Shown here: in pieces, positions 35,916 through 44,191 of the stretch
Numbering within the stretch: position 1 is the stretch's first letter
Layout of the letters: the number at the start of each line of letters is the position of its first letter
Assembly: GCF_025517535.1 (NCBI RefSeq)
Contig: NZ_JAOPKC010000009.1
Coordinates: 1-64,000 of the forward strand
DNA: 64,000 bases
DNA from: Halapricum hydrolyticum
GTDB lineage: Archaea > Halobacteriota > Halobacteria > Halobacteriales > Haloarculaceae
Direction: 5' to 3'
Translations under genes and position numbers: made by a program
Notes under the pieces: model-generated
What the model saw: the letters and a program-made list of their open reading frames with translations, nothing else
Databases searched by the model: none
What the model was told of the DNA's origin: nothing

Positions 35916-38203
35916 CAGTTCTCACCTCCGACCCTGGAGACTTCGACAGGGTGATTCCGTGCGGTCATTCCCGTTACCGGTTCGACGTGGCGTTCTTTGT
36001 TGAGTTTCATACTGTTTGCACCCGCCCCATCGGGGTGCGAAGACGTTTCGCCGAACCCGTTGACAGTGGCGACCCACCCGGGACGGGCACCCTCGTAGAC
36101 GTGGGCCATCAGTTCGATCGAATCGTCGGCCGACTCGACGCGGACCATGTCGCCGGTCCGGATGCCGCGCTCGCCCGCGTCCACCGGGTTGATGTGCAAC
36201 ACGTTCCCGTCGTAGTCCCAGTCCTCGACGTCGTAGCGTTCCTGATAGGCCGCGACGGAACGTTCGAGGGCCTGACAGTGGCCGCGGCTGAGCTGCTCGA
36301 CGAACACGTCCGTGAACAACAGCGGATAGTCGTCGTCGGTCGTCTCACCGTAGTGTTTGTCGTCCGGGGGCTGCCACTCCGGAGCCGTGCTCGCACCCAT
36401 CTCCGCGGCGAGTTCGGCGTACTCGTCTTTGACGTCGAGATCGAAGTTGAACAGCCCGTTCTCGGTGTCGAACCCGCCGTCTTTCCACTGCTCGTAGCCG
36501 ACCTCCGAGACGATCGCGTAGCTCTGATCGGCGAGTTCGTCGAAGGACATGTCGATGGCGTCCAGTTGCTCGTCCCAGTACTCGGCACCGCTCTCCCAGG
36601 GGAAGTACTCGCCCCAGCCCATCTCCTCGGCGAGCAGCTTGTAGACCTGGTAGTCCGGCTTGCAGTCGCCGATCAGGTCGATCGCGGGCCTGGAGGCGGT
36701 TACCCAGCCGCTCGTGCTGTAGGAACTGTCGCCACCGCCCTTGAGGAACGGCTGTTCGAGCTGGGACGCGCCCGGGAAGACGACGTCGGCGCGCTTGCTG
36801 ACGGCGTCCCAGAACGCGTCGACGGTGATGACCAGGTCCATGTCGTCGAGCGCCTGCAGCCACTCGTCGGTGTTGCCGCTTTTCGGCGGTGACGACCAGT
36901 TGTTGACGAAACCCTTGATGTCGCCGCGTTCGACCGCTTTGGGGACGAGGTTGTGAGAGACGTCGCGGATCCCGTGTTTCTGGAACGGGTAGTCGTCGTA
37001 GTCCGGCGTCGGCTTGTCCTCGTAGTTCGCGGGGACGTCGATGCCCTGCTTCTCGTGAGGGTCGGCCAGGCTGAAGCCCTTCGACCACTGGCGCGTGCCG
37101 CCGGGGCGGTCGATGTTGCCGACGAGCCCGTTCAGCGCATGGACGTTCTGGCAGTTCTTGAACCCGTTCGCCTGGTAAGCCAGCCCGGTCCACGGGAACG
37201 CGACCGCGCTCGGGGCCGCCGTCGCGAACCCGATCGCGATCTCGCGGATCTCGCCGGCGTCGACACCGGTGATCTCCGCGGCCCACTCGGGGGTCTTGTC
37301 CGCGACGGCCTCCCTGTAGGCCTCGAAACCGTGGGTCCACTCCTCGACGAACGCCTCGTCGTACAGTTCTTCCTCAATGATGACGTGACCCATCGCTAGC
37401 GCCAGCGCGCCGTCGGTCCGGGGCTCGATCGGGATCCACTTATCGGCTTTCTGGGCGGTCTTGGTGTAGCGTGGATCGATAGCGACGACCGTCGCGTCAT
37501 TGTTCTCCTTGGCGTCCATGACGCCTTTGGGCTCCCACTGACCGCGGAAACACTCCATCACGTTGCGACCCCAGGCGATGATGTACTCGGAGTTCTGCCA
37601 GTCGGGCCACTCCCGACCGTAGCCGGACATCCACTCCCAGGACGTCGAGAACGGCCCGTGACAGGTGGTCTTGCGACCCACCTTCAGCGGCGCGCCGTAG
37701 AGGTTCTTGAAGAACAGATCGTGCCAGGGGTGTTTCGCGAGCGGGTATCCCTGGTAGCGCAGTAGCTTCTCGGAGCCGTGTTCCTCCGCGAACGTCTCGA
37801 GTTCGTCGGCGGCGTACGAGAGCGCTTCCTCCCAGGAGGCCGCCCGGAGTTCGCCGTCCTCGCGGATGTGGGGCTGAGTGATCCGGTTCGGGTTGTAGGT
37901 CTTCTCGAGTTGGGCCATCCCCTTCGAGCACAGCGTGCCCTCTCGGTCGGGGCCTGCACTGGCTTTCGGGTGTCCGTCCACGCCCGTGAGATCGATCGCC
38001 CGTCCGTCTTCGACGGTGATCTCCTGGCCACACTCCGCACGACAGATCCAGCAGTTCCCGTGGACGACGCTGCGCTCGCCCTGTGAAGTGACGTCACCTG
38101 ACTCCGCCGACCGACCGAGGCAACCGGCTGCCGCGCCGATCGCCCCGGCTGCGCTCCCCTTGAGGAACGTTCGGCGGGAGACAGTCAGATCCTGGCTACC
38201 CAT
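35915..38203 (-). CDS. Tat-exported molybdopterin oxidoreductase, thiosulfate/polysulfide reductase-like (PhsA/PsrA type)
   Basis: This 762-aa enzyme has a Tat signal (SRRTFLKGSAAGAIGAAAGC). C28 lies in a lipobox-like AAAGC, so it may be a lipid-anchored Tat substrate. The Fe-S motif is C51-x2-C54-x3-C58 and C92. The probable Mo ligand is C181 in RKTTCHGPFSTSW. Its size is almost that of PhsA and PsrA, and the Fe-S and cytochrome b partners fit PhsABC. The substrate is inferred to be a reduced-sulfur compound; formate or arsenite are weaker alternatives. It is translationally coupled to the small gene upstream (8-nt overlap). Confidence 0.85.
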   Translation of the reverse strand: MGSQDLTVSRRTFLKGSAAGAIGAAAGCLGRSAESGDVTSQGERSVVHGNCWICRAECGQEITVEDGRAIDLTGVDGHPKASAGPDREGTLCSKGMAQLEKTYNPNRITQPHIREDGELRAASWEEALSYAADELETFAEEHGSEKLLRYQGYPLAKHPWHDLFFKNLYGAPLKVGRKTTCHGPFSTSWEWMSGYGREWPDWQNSEYIIAWGRNVMECFRGQWEPKGVMDAKENNDATVVAIDPRYTKTAQKADKWIPIEPRTDGALALAMGHVIIEEELYDEAFVEEWTHGFEAYREAVADKTPEWAAEITGVDAGEIREIAIGFATAAPSAVAFPWTGLAYQANGFKNCQNVHALNGLVGNIDRPGGTRQWSKGFSLADPHEKQGIDVPANYEDKPTPDYDDYPFQKHGIRDVSHNLVPKAVERGDIKGFVNNWSSPPKSGNTDEWLQALDDMDLVITVDAFWDAVSKRADVVFPGASQLEQPFLKGGGDSSYSTSGWVTASRPAIDLIGDCKPDYQVYKLLAEEMGWGEYFPWESGAEYWDEQLDAIDMSFDELADQSYAIVSEVGYEQWKDGGFDTENGLFNFDLDVKDEYAELAAEMGASTAPEWQPPDDKHYGETTDDDYPLLFTDVFVEQLSRGHCQALERSVAAYQERYDVEDWDYDGNVLHINPVDAGERGIRTGDMVRVESADDSIELMAHVYEGARPGWVATVNGFGETSSHPDGAGANSMKLNKERHVEPVTGMTARNHPVEVSRVGGEN

Positions 38204-38417
38204 CGATACCCTCCCCTTCCAAGCCGGGATCGCGTTCGTCTTCCCCGAACTCTTCGAGGACGTCCTCGTGGTACTTCGCGTAGAACTCCGACTGTGTCAT
38301 CTCTCCGGCGGCGACTCGGCGGGCGTCTTCGCCCATCCGACGCCCGAGCTCCAGGTCGTACTCGGAAGCGCCGCCTCGGTGTTCGTCGCGCGATTTCTTT
38401 ACTGGCAACTCAGACAT
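38196..38417 (-). CDS. Small protein, stand-alone version of the Fe-S subunit N-terminal domain
   Basis: This 73-aa acidic protein is the first gene of the leftward operon. Its core EYDLELGRRMGEDARRVAAG and EMTQSEFYAKYHEDVLEEFG aligns without gaps with about residues 35-75 of the Fe-S subunit at 26816. It has no cysteine and no membrane segment, and is predicted helical. NCBI has, as I recall, a family named for a ferredoxin N-terminal domain in haloarchaea that may cover it. The start at 38417 fits the alignment. It may aid assembly or docking of the complex; the role is unknown. Confidence 0.75.
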   Translation of the reverse strand: MSELPVKKSRDEHRGGASEYDLELGRRMGEDARRVAAGEMTQSEFYAKYHEDVLEEFGEDERDPGLEGEGIDG

Positions 38418-38449
38418 AGGAGTAAAGAATACATGAGGGCGTTTCCACA

Positions 38450-38477
38450 TTGCTCTTGACTGAGCAAGGGTTTATAT
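38450..38477 (-). promoter_or_regulatory. Promoter with palindromic operator-like site, second molybdoenzyme operon
   Basis: The minus strand reads ATATAAA at 38471-38477, a TATA box that would start transcription near 38447, about 30 nt before the ATG at 38417. Between box and start lies the inverted repeat TTGCTC-TTGACT-GAGCAA (38450-38467), with perfect 6-bp arms. A regulator bound there would block polymerase. The HTH_10 regulator encoded just upstream is a candidate. Confidence 0.55.
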
Positions 38478-38612
38478 GCTATCGGCAGCACGTCGACGTT
38501 TACAGCCGGAAATACCGACGCAGGAACAGCCATGTCCGGCGACAAGTCGGGTCAGCGATCGGGATTGTGGCACCCTCGATAAAGAAGTGTCAGGCCGGAA
38601 GATGATCCCGGA

Positions 38613-39212
38613 TCAGTCCGGAAACAGCTGAGTGAAGACTCGTCGCTCGGCGGTGGCGAGTCGCTGTGACAGTGCCTGTTTGGAGATGTCCAGTTCCGAG
38701 GCGATCTCCGACAGAGAGACCTCGCTCGGCTGGTCGTAGTAGCGGTGCTCGACGGCGAGTTCGAGTGCTCGTCGCTGTTTGTCCGTCATCGTCTCCAGAT
38801 CGACCGTGCGCGTCCGTTCGGCGGTGGTGCCCTGCTCCTCGATGATCTTCCGGAGGACGACCCGTTCGGAGACCTCTTTGAGGGCGGTGACGAGCTCCCA
38901 GATGACGTCGTGGCCGGGGAGATAGACACTGACCACGATGCCATCCGGCTCGACGCCGACGATCGTGGGCACGCAGTCGAACTCCGCGAACACGTGACAG
39001 CTACAGGGATCGGAATGGTTCTGGCTCGAGTGCTCGACGGCGATGTCGCCGGTCGTTTCGACGGCGAACTCGCAGTGGCAGACGTCGTTGGCGATCAGCA
39101 TCTGCGCGTCGATCACGTCCTCGCCAGTTGTAGTGAGTGGACACTGCTCGCTCGGGCAGATCTCGAGGACCGCTTTCGTCGTTCGCTCTTCGGAGTGTTC
39201 CTGAACGGCCAT
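38613..39212 (-). CDS. Cysteine-rich Bat-type HTH_10 transcriptional regulator
   Basis: This 199-aa protein has a C-terminal HTH_10 domain (MTDKQRRALELAVEHRYYDQ, then LSEIASELDISKQALSQRLA). The N-terminal half has paired cysteines: CPSEQC near residue 18, CHC near 44 and CSC near 70, separated by an HSSQNHSD stretch. This is a plausible metal or Fe-S sensing site. The ATG at 39212 (MAVQEHSEERTTK) is used because upstream sequence reads as non-coding. It lies 195 bp upstream of the leftward molybdoenzyme operon on the same strand, so control of that operon by redox or metal state is a reasonable inference. Confidence 0.8.
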   Translation of the reverse strand: MAVQEHSEERTTKAVLEICPSEQCPLTTTGEDVIDAQMLIANDVCHCEFAVETTGDIAVEHSSQNHSDPCSCHVFAEFDCVPTIVGVEPDGIVVSVYLPGHDVIWELVTALKEVSERVVLRKIIEEQGTTAERTRTVDLETMTDKQRRALELAVEHRYYDQPSEVSLSEIASELDISKQALSQRLATAERRVFTQLFPD

Positions 39213-39330
39213 CTTTGGATGAGGGCAACTCGCCGTCCGGTGTCTTCCGGGCAAGTCTGCCTCCGGGAAGAATATCAGTGGTGATAAAATATCCCTTTCC
39301 CGCTCTCTCAGTTGTTCGGAACACGCCCAC

Positions 39331-39504
39331 ATGTCCCGACGGAGCCCGAGACGGACAGCGATCCCGCCCGAGACGAGGGACGTCGCACAGGACGGCGCAC
39401 TGATGATCACGGTCGCGGAATCCGACGACCCGCTGGAACTGCACCGCTACGATACCGAGGTCGACGGCGAGACGGTGCGTCTCGAACTAGAGACGCCTCG
39501 CTGA
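39331..39504 (+). CDS. Possible small protein
   Basis: An ATG-to-TGA frame of 57 codons reads MSRRSPRRTAIPPETRDVAQ and ends ETVRLELETPR. The second half has high third-position GC and an acidic, strand-like composition typical of haloarchaeal proteins. The first half is basic and less convincing, so translation may start at the internal ATG (MITVAESDD). It is divergent from the cysteine-rich regulator. The function is unknown. Confidence 0.35.
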   Translation: MSRRSPRRTAIPPETRDVAQDGALMITVAESDDPLELHRYDTEVDGETVRLELETPR

Positions 39505-39560
39505 TTGTCGTCGCTGCTTTCGAGAGTCCCGTGCCTGCTTACCGGACGCGGCACGAAGTG

Positions 39561-39806
39561 CTACCGGACGCGGCAAGTGACGACGGTATTCATTCCGTCC
39601 TGTCCCTCGACCGATTCGGTCGTGACGTTCACACCGAGGAGATCAGCGTCGTCGAAGACCTCGGCCGGGATCGAGCGTAGCTGCTCCGCGTCGGCCCGGT
39701 CCTCGCCGAGGACGATCCGGATCTGGTTGCGGTTTCGCGCGACATCGATCACGTCGTAGCCGCTGTCTTCGAACGCCGTTTCGAGCGCCGTAAGCTGGTC
39801 GTCCAT
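39561..39806 (-). CDS. Small conserved-looking hypothetical protein
   Basis: This 81-aa acidic protein starts MDDQLTALETAFEDSGYDVI and continues with VARNRNQIRIVLGEDRADAE, suggesting an alpha-beta fold. The upstream in-frame extension to 39992 is rich in Ser and Arg and is not protein-like here, so the ATG at 39806 is chosen. No family is recognised. It is divergent from the membrane protein gene at 39928. Confidence 0.55.
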   Translation of the reverse strand: MDDQLTALETAFEDSGYDVIDVARNRNQIRIVLGEDRADAEQLRSIPAEVFDDADLLGVNVTTESVEGQDGMNTVVTCRVR

Positions 39807-39927
39807 ACGAAGTGCCTCCGTCCCCGACGACGTAAAACCCACCGACGACGAGCGAGCAATTCGAGTTAATCCGGATTGAGTATCGCACCGATACTTGTCC
39901 CTGGGGACCGATCGCTCGGGTGCAGAC

Positions 39928-40431
39928 ATGGTTCCCGCATTCGAGAAAGACAGATTCGAACCGAGCCGCGAAACCGCACGCTCTATCGGCAAGCTCCTGT
40001 TCGGTGCCGTCGCGACGGTGTTCGTCCTGGCGCTCGTGACGCTGCTTCCGGGTATCGACCGGTTACTGCCGGGGACAGACGTCTCCGTCGAGGCGCTCGC
40101 CCGTGCGATCGCCGGACTCGTTGTCGCGGGCGTGCTGGTCTATACGGCCTCTGGACTGGCGACGCTCGTCGCGACAAGAGTCCGGGGAGAACTGACAGCG
40201 AACGCGGCGTCGATCGGCTACTGGCTGGTCGTTCTCGCTGCCGTACTGATCACCCACTGGGGACTTTCGCCGCTTTTCGCCGGGCTGTTCGGCGGCCTCC
40301 TGTGGATCTACGACATGGCGTTCTTGCTGGCGGCACTGGGATCGCTACTGGCGATTTCTGTCCGGCTGTACGCCTCGCTCGATCCAGCCGCGGACCTGTT
40401 CGCCGAGAAAGTATCTGGCGGAGGGAGCTAG
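39928..40431 (+). CDS. Small integral membrane protein with four predicted helices
   Basis: This 167-aa protein has hydrophobic segments at about residues 22-40, 60-85, 97-125 and 128-148, and a short acidic tail. I do not recognise a family. The ATG at 39928 is preferred over an in-frame TTG at 39895. The stop codon is followed directly by the ATG of the next membrane protein, so the pair is co-transcribed. Confidence 0.6.
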   Translation: MVPAFEKDRFEPSRETARSIGKLLFGAVATVFVLALVTLLPGIDRLLPGTDVSVEALARAIAGLVVAGVLVYTASGLATLVATRVRGELTANAASIGYWLVVLAAVLITHWGLSPLFAGLFGGLLWIYDMAFLLAALGSLLAISVRLYASLDPAADLFAEKVSGGGS

Positions 40432-41034
40432 ATGGCGGCCCGATCGTCGGCTCCGACGGCGCAGTCGTCCCACCCGTCGCCCATCATCGGGTTCGTCACG
40501 GGCGCGCTGGCCTGGATCGTGGGCTATATCCTCACGTATCTGGTCGTCGCCCCGGACGTCAGGGATTCGGGGCTCAACCGTCTCATCGAGGCGCTCGACG
40601 GCGAGCCCGCCACGTTCGAACTCGTCGGCTGGGTGTTCTTCAACGCACACTTCGTCGAGACCGTCTTCCAGGGACTGCCGGTCCTCGGTAGCCGAACGGC
40701 GTCGTACGTCGGCGGCGAGAACGGGTTCACCGTCCTGCTGTATCTGGTCCCCGCCGGGACGCTGCTGATCGGTGGCTTCCTGCTCGGGATGGCGAACGGA
40801 GACACCGACGTCTCCGGGGGCGGGCTGTCCGGCCTGATGGCGCTCCCCGGATACGCACTCGCGGCGGCCGTGACGGCGATCGCGGTCGAAGTGACGACGG
40901 CCGGGGCGACCGCCGGCCCGGACTTCCTCGCCGCTCTGATCCTCGCCGGGATCGCGTACCCGATCGTCTTCGCCGGCCTCGGTGGCGTACTCGCGGCCGT
41001 GGCGAGCAGGGGACGTTCGCCGTCCCGGAGCTAG
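40432..41034 (+). CDS. Integral membrane protein, haloarchaeal hypothetical
   Basis: This 200-aa protein has about five helices, including IIGFVTGALAWIVGYILTYL near residue 18 and LLYLVPAGTLLIGGFLLGMA near residue 100. The loop between the first two has a conserved-looking FELVGWVFFNAHFVE stretch. The start directly follows the previous stop. Its TAG stop shares a CTAG with the stop of the convergent membrane protein gene. The function is unknown. Confidence 0.6.
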   Translation: MAARSSAPTAQSSHPSPIIGFVTGALAWIVGYILTYLVVAPDVRDSGLNRLIEALDGEPATFELVGWVFFNAHFVETVFQGLPVLGSRTASYVGGENGFTVLLYLVPAGTLLIGGFLLGMANGDTDVSGGGLSGLMALPGYALAAAVTAIAVEVTTAGATAGPDFLAALILAGIAYPIVFAGLGGVLAAVASRGRSPSRS

Positions 41035-42062
41035 GACTGAACCTGTGCGCTTTTTGCGCCGAGCGCGGCCGCGACGAGGCCGCCGGCGATCGTCGGAAGC
41101 CAGTACGTCGCGAGCCGATAAACGAGTACGGCGGCGACGGCACCCCCGTTAGAAACCGTCGTGAGCGACACAAGAATGGCGGCGAACGCAGTTTCGATCG
41201 CACCGGAGCCGCCAGGAAGCGGCGTCGCCCCGGCGATCGAGCCGATCGGGACGGCGACCAGTGCGGCGGCCAGCGGAATCGACGCACCGACCGAGATCGC
41301 TGCTGTCCACAGCGCTACTCCGAGCGTGAACCAGCCGACCGTCGAAAACCCACCGGCGAGTGCGAGTGCCCGCCTGTCGGTGCCGATGCGGTCGATCGAT
41401 TCGAAGAAGTTGCCGATCCGGTTTTCGACGGCCTGTGTCCCCGGCGGTGTCCGGCCGGGGACCATCCGCGAGACGGCGCGGACGATCGGGGTGACGGCAG
41501 TCGCGAGCATCTGTTCGATCCGGTGGTGGTAATGATAGACCAGGACAGCGGCACCGATGACGAGCACGAACAGGCCGACCAGGACCGCGACGGACAGATA
41601 CAGGTCGCGTGAAGTCGCAACCGCCTCCATCCCGAACAGCCCGATCCCGATCAGCGCCATCCCGATCGACGGGACGAAATGGAGCGTGTCGACGCTGGCG
41701 ATCGCCGCGAGCCCGGTCTCGTACTCGCTGTCGGCTGCCTCGGAGATGAGAAGCGCGCTGACCGGCTCTCCGCCGGCCTGCCCGAACGGGGTGATGTTGT
41801 TCGAGAACATGGCTGCCGTGAACACCAGCACGGCCCTGGGGACGGACACCGGCGCGCCGAGCGCACGCAGGACGACGTGCAGCGACAGCCCCCAGGAGAC
41901 GAGCCACACGACCGTGAGGGCGACGACGACCGCAACGAGCGACAGGCGGGCACGTCCGAGTGCGGCAAGCGTCTCCTCGACCCCGGCGACCCAGACGAGC
42001 GCGCCCAAGACTGCAAGCGCTACGACGAACAGCAACACCGTCACCCACCGGTCGCCGTTCAT
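41031..42062 (-). CDS. UPF0104/AglD-type flippase-like membrane protein
   Basis: This 343-aa protein of the lysylphosphatidylglycerol synthase transmembrane family has about eight helices. The family blocks are FSNNITPFGQAGGEPVSALL and IAGATPLPGGSGAIETAFAA. It resembles the membrane half of the AglD-like protein at 12422-14254 but lacks a glycosyltransferase domain. These proteins are linked to lipid or lipid-linked sugar handling. The ATG at 42062 (MNGDRWVTVLLFVV) is used because upstream codons are low-complexity and unlike the family. It is divergent from thiL with a gap of 89 bp. Confidence 0.82.
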   Translation of the reverse strand: MNGDRWVTVLLFVVALAVLGALVWVAGVEETLAALGRARLSLVAVVVALTVVWLVSWGLSLHVVLRALGAPVSVPRAVLVFTAAMFSNNITPFGQAGGEPVSALLISEAADSEYETGLAAIASVDTLHFVPSIGMALIGIGLFGMEAVATSRDLYLSVAVLVGLFVLVIGAAVLVYHYHHRIEQMLATAVTPIVRAVSRMVPGRTPPGTQAVENRIGNFFESIDRIGTDRRALALAGGFSTVGWFTLGVALWTAAISVGASIPLAAALVAVPIGSIAGATPLPGGSGAIETAFAAILVSLTTVSNGGAVAAVLVYRLATYWLPTIAGGLVAAALGAKSAQVQS

Positions 42063-42151
42063 TACCGGGTGCACGCCCGACGGCGGCTTTAACTCTCCGG
42101 ATCGAGGTCCCGACCGCCGGTGCTTTTGCCACTCGACACTCAACCGGGTGT

Positions 42152-43021
42152 ATGGACGAGCGGACGATGCTGGGCTTGCTCGCCGATCGCCTCCCACGCG
42201 CGGGCGACGACGCGGCCGTGATCGACGGGCTGGTCGTGACGATCGACATGCTGCACGAGACGACCGACTTCCCGCCGGGAACGACCCGATACACGGCGGG
42301 CTGGCGGGCCGTTGGCGCCTCCCTGTCGGACGTGGCCGCGATGGGGGCCGAACCGACGGCGGCCGTCGCAGTCTACGGTGCACCCGTCTTCGAGCAGGCG
42401 GAGATCCTGGCGTTCGTCGACGGTGCTCGCGACGTCTGTGAGGGGGCCGGGAGCGAGTACGTCGGCGGCGATCTCGACAGCCACGAGGAATTTACCGTCT
42501 CGACGGCCGCCGTCGGCCGGACTGACGACCCCGTATTGCGGTCTGGGGCTCGGCCCGGCGACGCGATCTGCGTCACGGGGACGCTCGGACGCAGCGCCGG
42601 GGCCGTCAGGCTGTTCGAACGCGGCGAACTCGAGCGGGCGAACGAGCTCTTTCGCTTCGAGCCGCGGATCGAGGCAGGGCGCGCGCTGGCACCTTACGCC
42701 AGCGCGATGATGGATTCCAGCGACGGACTCGCCCGCTCGCTCCACCAGCTCGCCGAGGCGAGCGCCTGTGGCATGGCCGTCGAAACGCCGCTGCCCGTCG
42801 ACGACGTCGTCGATTCGGTCGCCGGCCCGGACGAACGACTCGAACTCGGTGCGTTCTTCGGCGAGGATTTCGAACTCGTCTGTACGATCCCCGAACCTCA
42901 CCTCCCGAAGGCGAAATCGGCGACACCGACGCCGCTAACCCGCATCGGCACTGTCGTCGAGGAGGGAATTACGCTCGACGGGGAACCGATGCCGGATCGC
43001 GGATACACCCATCAGGGGTGA
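42152..43021 (+). CDS. thiL: Thiamine-monophosphate kinase
   Basis: This 289-aa enzyme would phosphorylate thiamine monophosphate to thiamine diphosphate. It belongs to the PurM/AIR synthase-related superfamily, seen in RAGDDAAVIDGLVVTIDMLH (Mg-ATP site), SLSDVAAMGAEPTA, YVGGDLDSHEEF and MMDSSDGLARSLHQLAEA. The ATG at 42152 gives an N terminus slightly shorter than bacterial ThiL (about 325 aa), as in other haloarchaea. It converges on the M50 protease gene. Confidence 0.9.
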   Translation: MDERTMLGLLADRLPRAGDDAAVIDGLVVTIDMLHETTDFPPGTTRYTAGWRAVGASLSDVAAMGAEPTAAVAVYGAPVFEQAEILAFVDGARDVCEGAGSEYVGGDLDSHEEFTVSTAAVGRTDDPVLRSGARPGDAICVTGTLGRSAGAVRLFERGELERANELFRFEPRIEAGRALAPYASAMMDSSDGLARSLHQLAEASACGMAVETPLPVDDVVDSVAGPDERLELGAFFGEDFELVCTIPEPHLPKAKSATPTPLTRIGTVVEEGITLDGEPMPDRGYTHQG

Positions 43022-43065
43022 CGCTCCGACAGCGATTTCCGCTCTGTGGACGAACGTCGGTCACC

Positions 43066-44190
43066 TCAGACGATGATCCGGAACGGCACCGGCATGAAAC
43101 AGAGGACCCCGACAACGAACGTGAGCAGACCGACCGCCTGCCGTTTGCGGTCGAGTGGCTCCTCCCGTATCGGGGTCGCCGGGCCGAAAAACGCCAGCAC
43201 CGTCGTGAACACGCCCCAGACGACCCAGATCCCGACCTCGACGGAGACGTCGCCGACCAGCAGCAACACACCGGCGAATCCGAACAGCACGGCCGGAACC
43301 GCGGCAGCGACGGTCTCCTGGCGTGGACCCATCAGCGCTCGCAGGACGTGTCCGCCGTCGAGTTGTCCGACCGGCAGGAGGTTGAGAAAGGTTACCAGCA
43401 TGCCGAGCCAACCGGCGAACACCAGCGGATGGAGCTGTTTCGTCGGGTCGGCGTACGACATCGGCTGGCCGGTCAGCCACGCCAGCCCGCGCAACAACAG
43501 CGGCTCGGCGAACTCGATCCGGGCGGCGTCGCTCGTCGCGACCGACCGGGGGACCGTGATCGGGTCGAGGGAGAGTCCGATCACCGTCACGACGACGGTC
43601 GCGACGATGCCCGCAAGCGGGCCGGAGGCACCGATGTCGAGCAACGCCTTCCGGTTCGGGATCCGGCCACGCATCCGAATGATCGCGCCGGCGGTTCCGA
43701 ACGGGGGCGGGATCGGAATGAAATACGGCAGACTGGCGTCGACGCGGTGAATCCGGCTGGTGAGGTAGTGACCGAACTCGTGGACGCCCAGGATCGTAAG
43801 GATCCCGAGCGAGAACGGCCAGGCTCGCAACAGGTTCAGCGGGTCGGCAGTCACGTCCACGTGATACCAGACTGTCCCCGCGTACAGCGTCGTCAGCACC
43901 GTCGCGAGCGCGAGGGCGAGGTTCTTCCAAGGGACGCCGTCGATCCCGATCGAGCGCTCGCTGACGACCAGGACGTGCTCGGGGTTCCCGTCCCCCGAGC
44001 GGGCCGTCAACTGCAGGTCGAAGCCGCGCTCGTAAAACAGCGGTGCGAGCTCCGATTCGACGGTCGATAGCGGTGCGCGCGGACGGCCGACGTAGAGTAT
44101 CCGGTCGTCCTCGTGGCGCACCTCGAGTACCTCGAAGACCGGCGCGAGGTCCTCCGCCGTCGGGGCGTCCGCTGGCGGCACCGTCGACAT
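43066..44190 (-). CDS. Site-2-type intramembrane metalloprotease (M50 family)
   Basis: This 374-aa membrane protein has a soluble N-terminal domain (about residues 1-110) and about six helices. The zinc-binding motif HEFGHYL and the distal motif NLLPVGQLDGGH mark an active M50 protease. Such proteases release membrane-tethered factors or degrade signal peptides; the substrate is unknown. The gene has a TATA box at a leaderless spacing and a palindrome between box and start. Confidence 0.88.
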   Translation of the reverse strand: MSTVPPADAPTAEDLAPVFEVLEVRHEDDRILYVGRPRAPLSTVESELAPLFYERGFDLQLTARSGDGNPEHVLVVSERSIGIDGVPWKNLALALATVLTTLYAGTVWYHVDVTADPLNLLRAWPFSLGILTILGVHEFGHYLTSRIHRVDASLPYFIPIPPPFGTAGAIIRMRGRIPNRKALLDIGASGPLAGIVATVVVTVIGLSLDPITVPRSVATSDAARIEFAEPLLLRGLAWLTGQPMSYADPTKQLHPLVFAGWLGMLVTFLNLLPVGQLDGGHVLRALMGPRQETVAAAVPAVLFGFAGVLLLVGDVSVEVGIWVVWGVFTTVLAFFGPATPIREEPLDRKRQAVGLLTFVVGVLCFMPVPFRIIV

Positions 44191-44191
44191 T

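Noticed and set aside
38580..38592. TAAAGAAGTGTC shared with the start of the 33-bp array at 23732
   Set aside because: A 12-bp match between two places is expected by chance in 64 kb, and the flanking bases differ.
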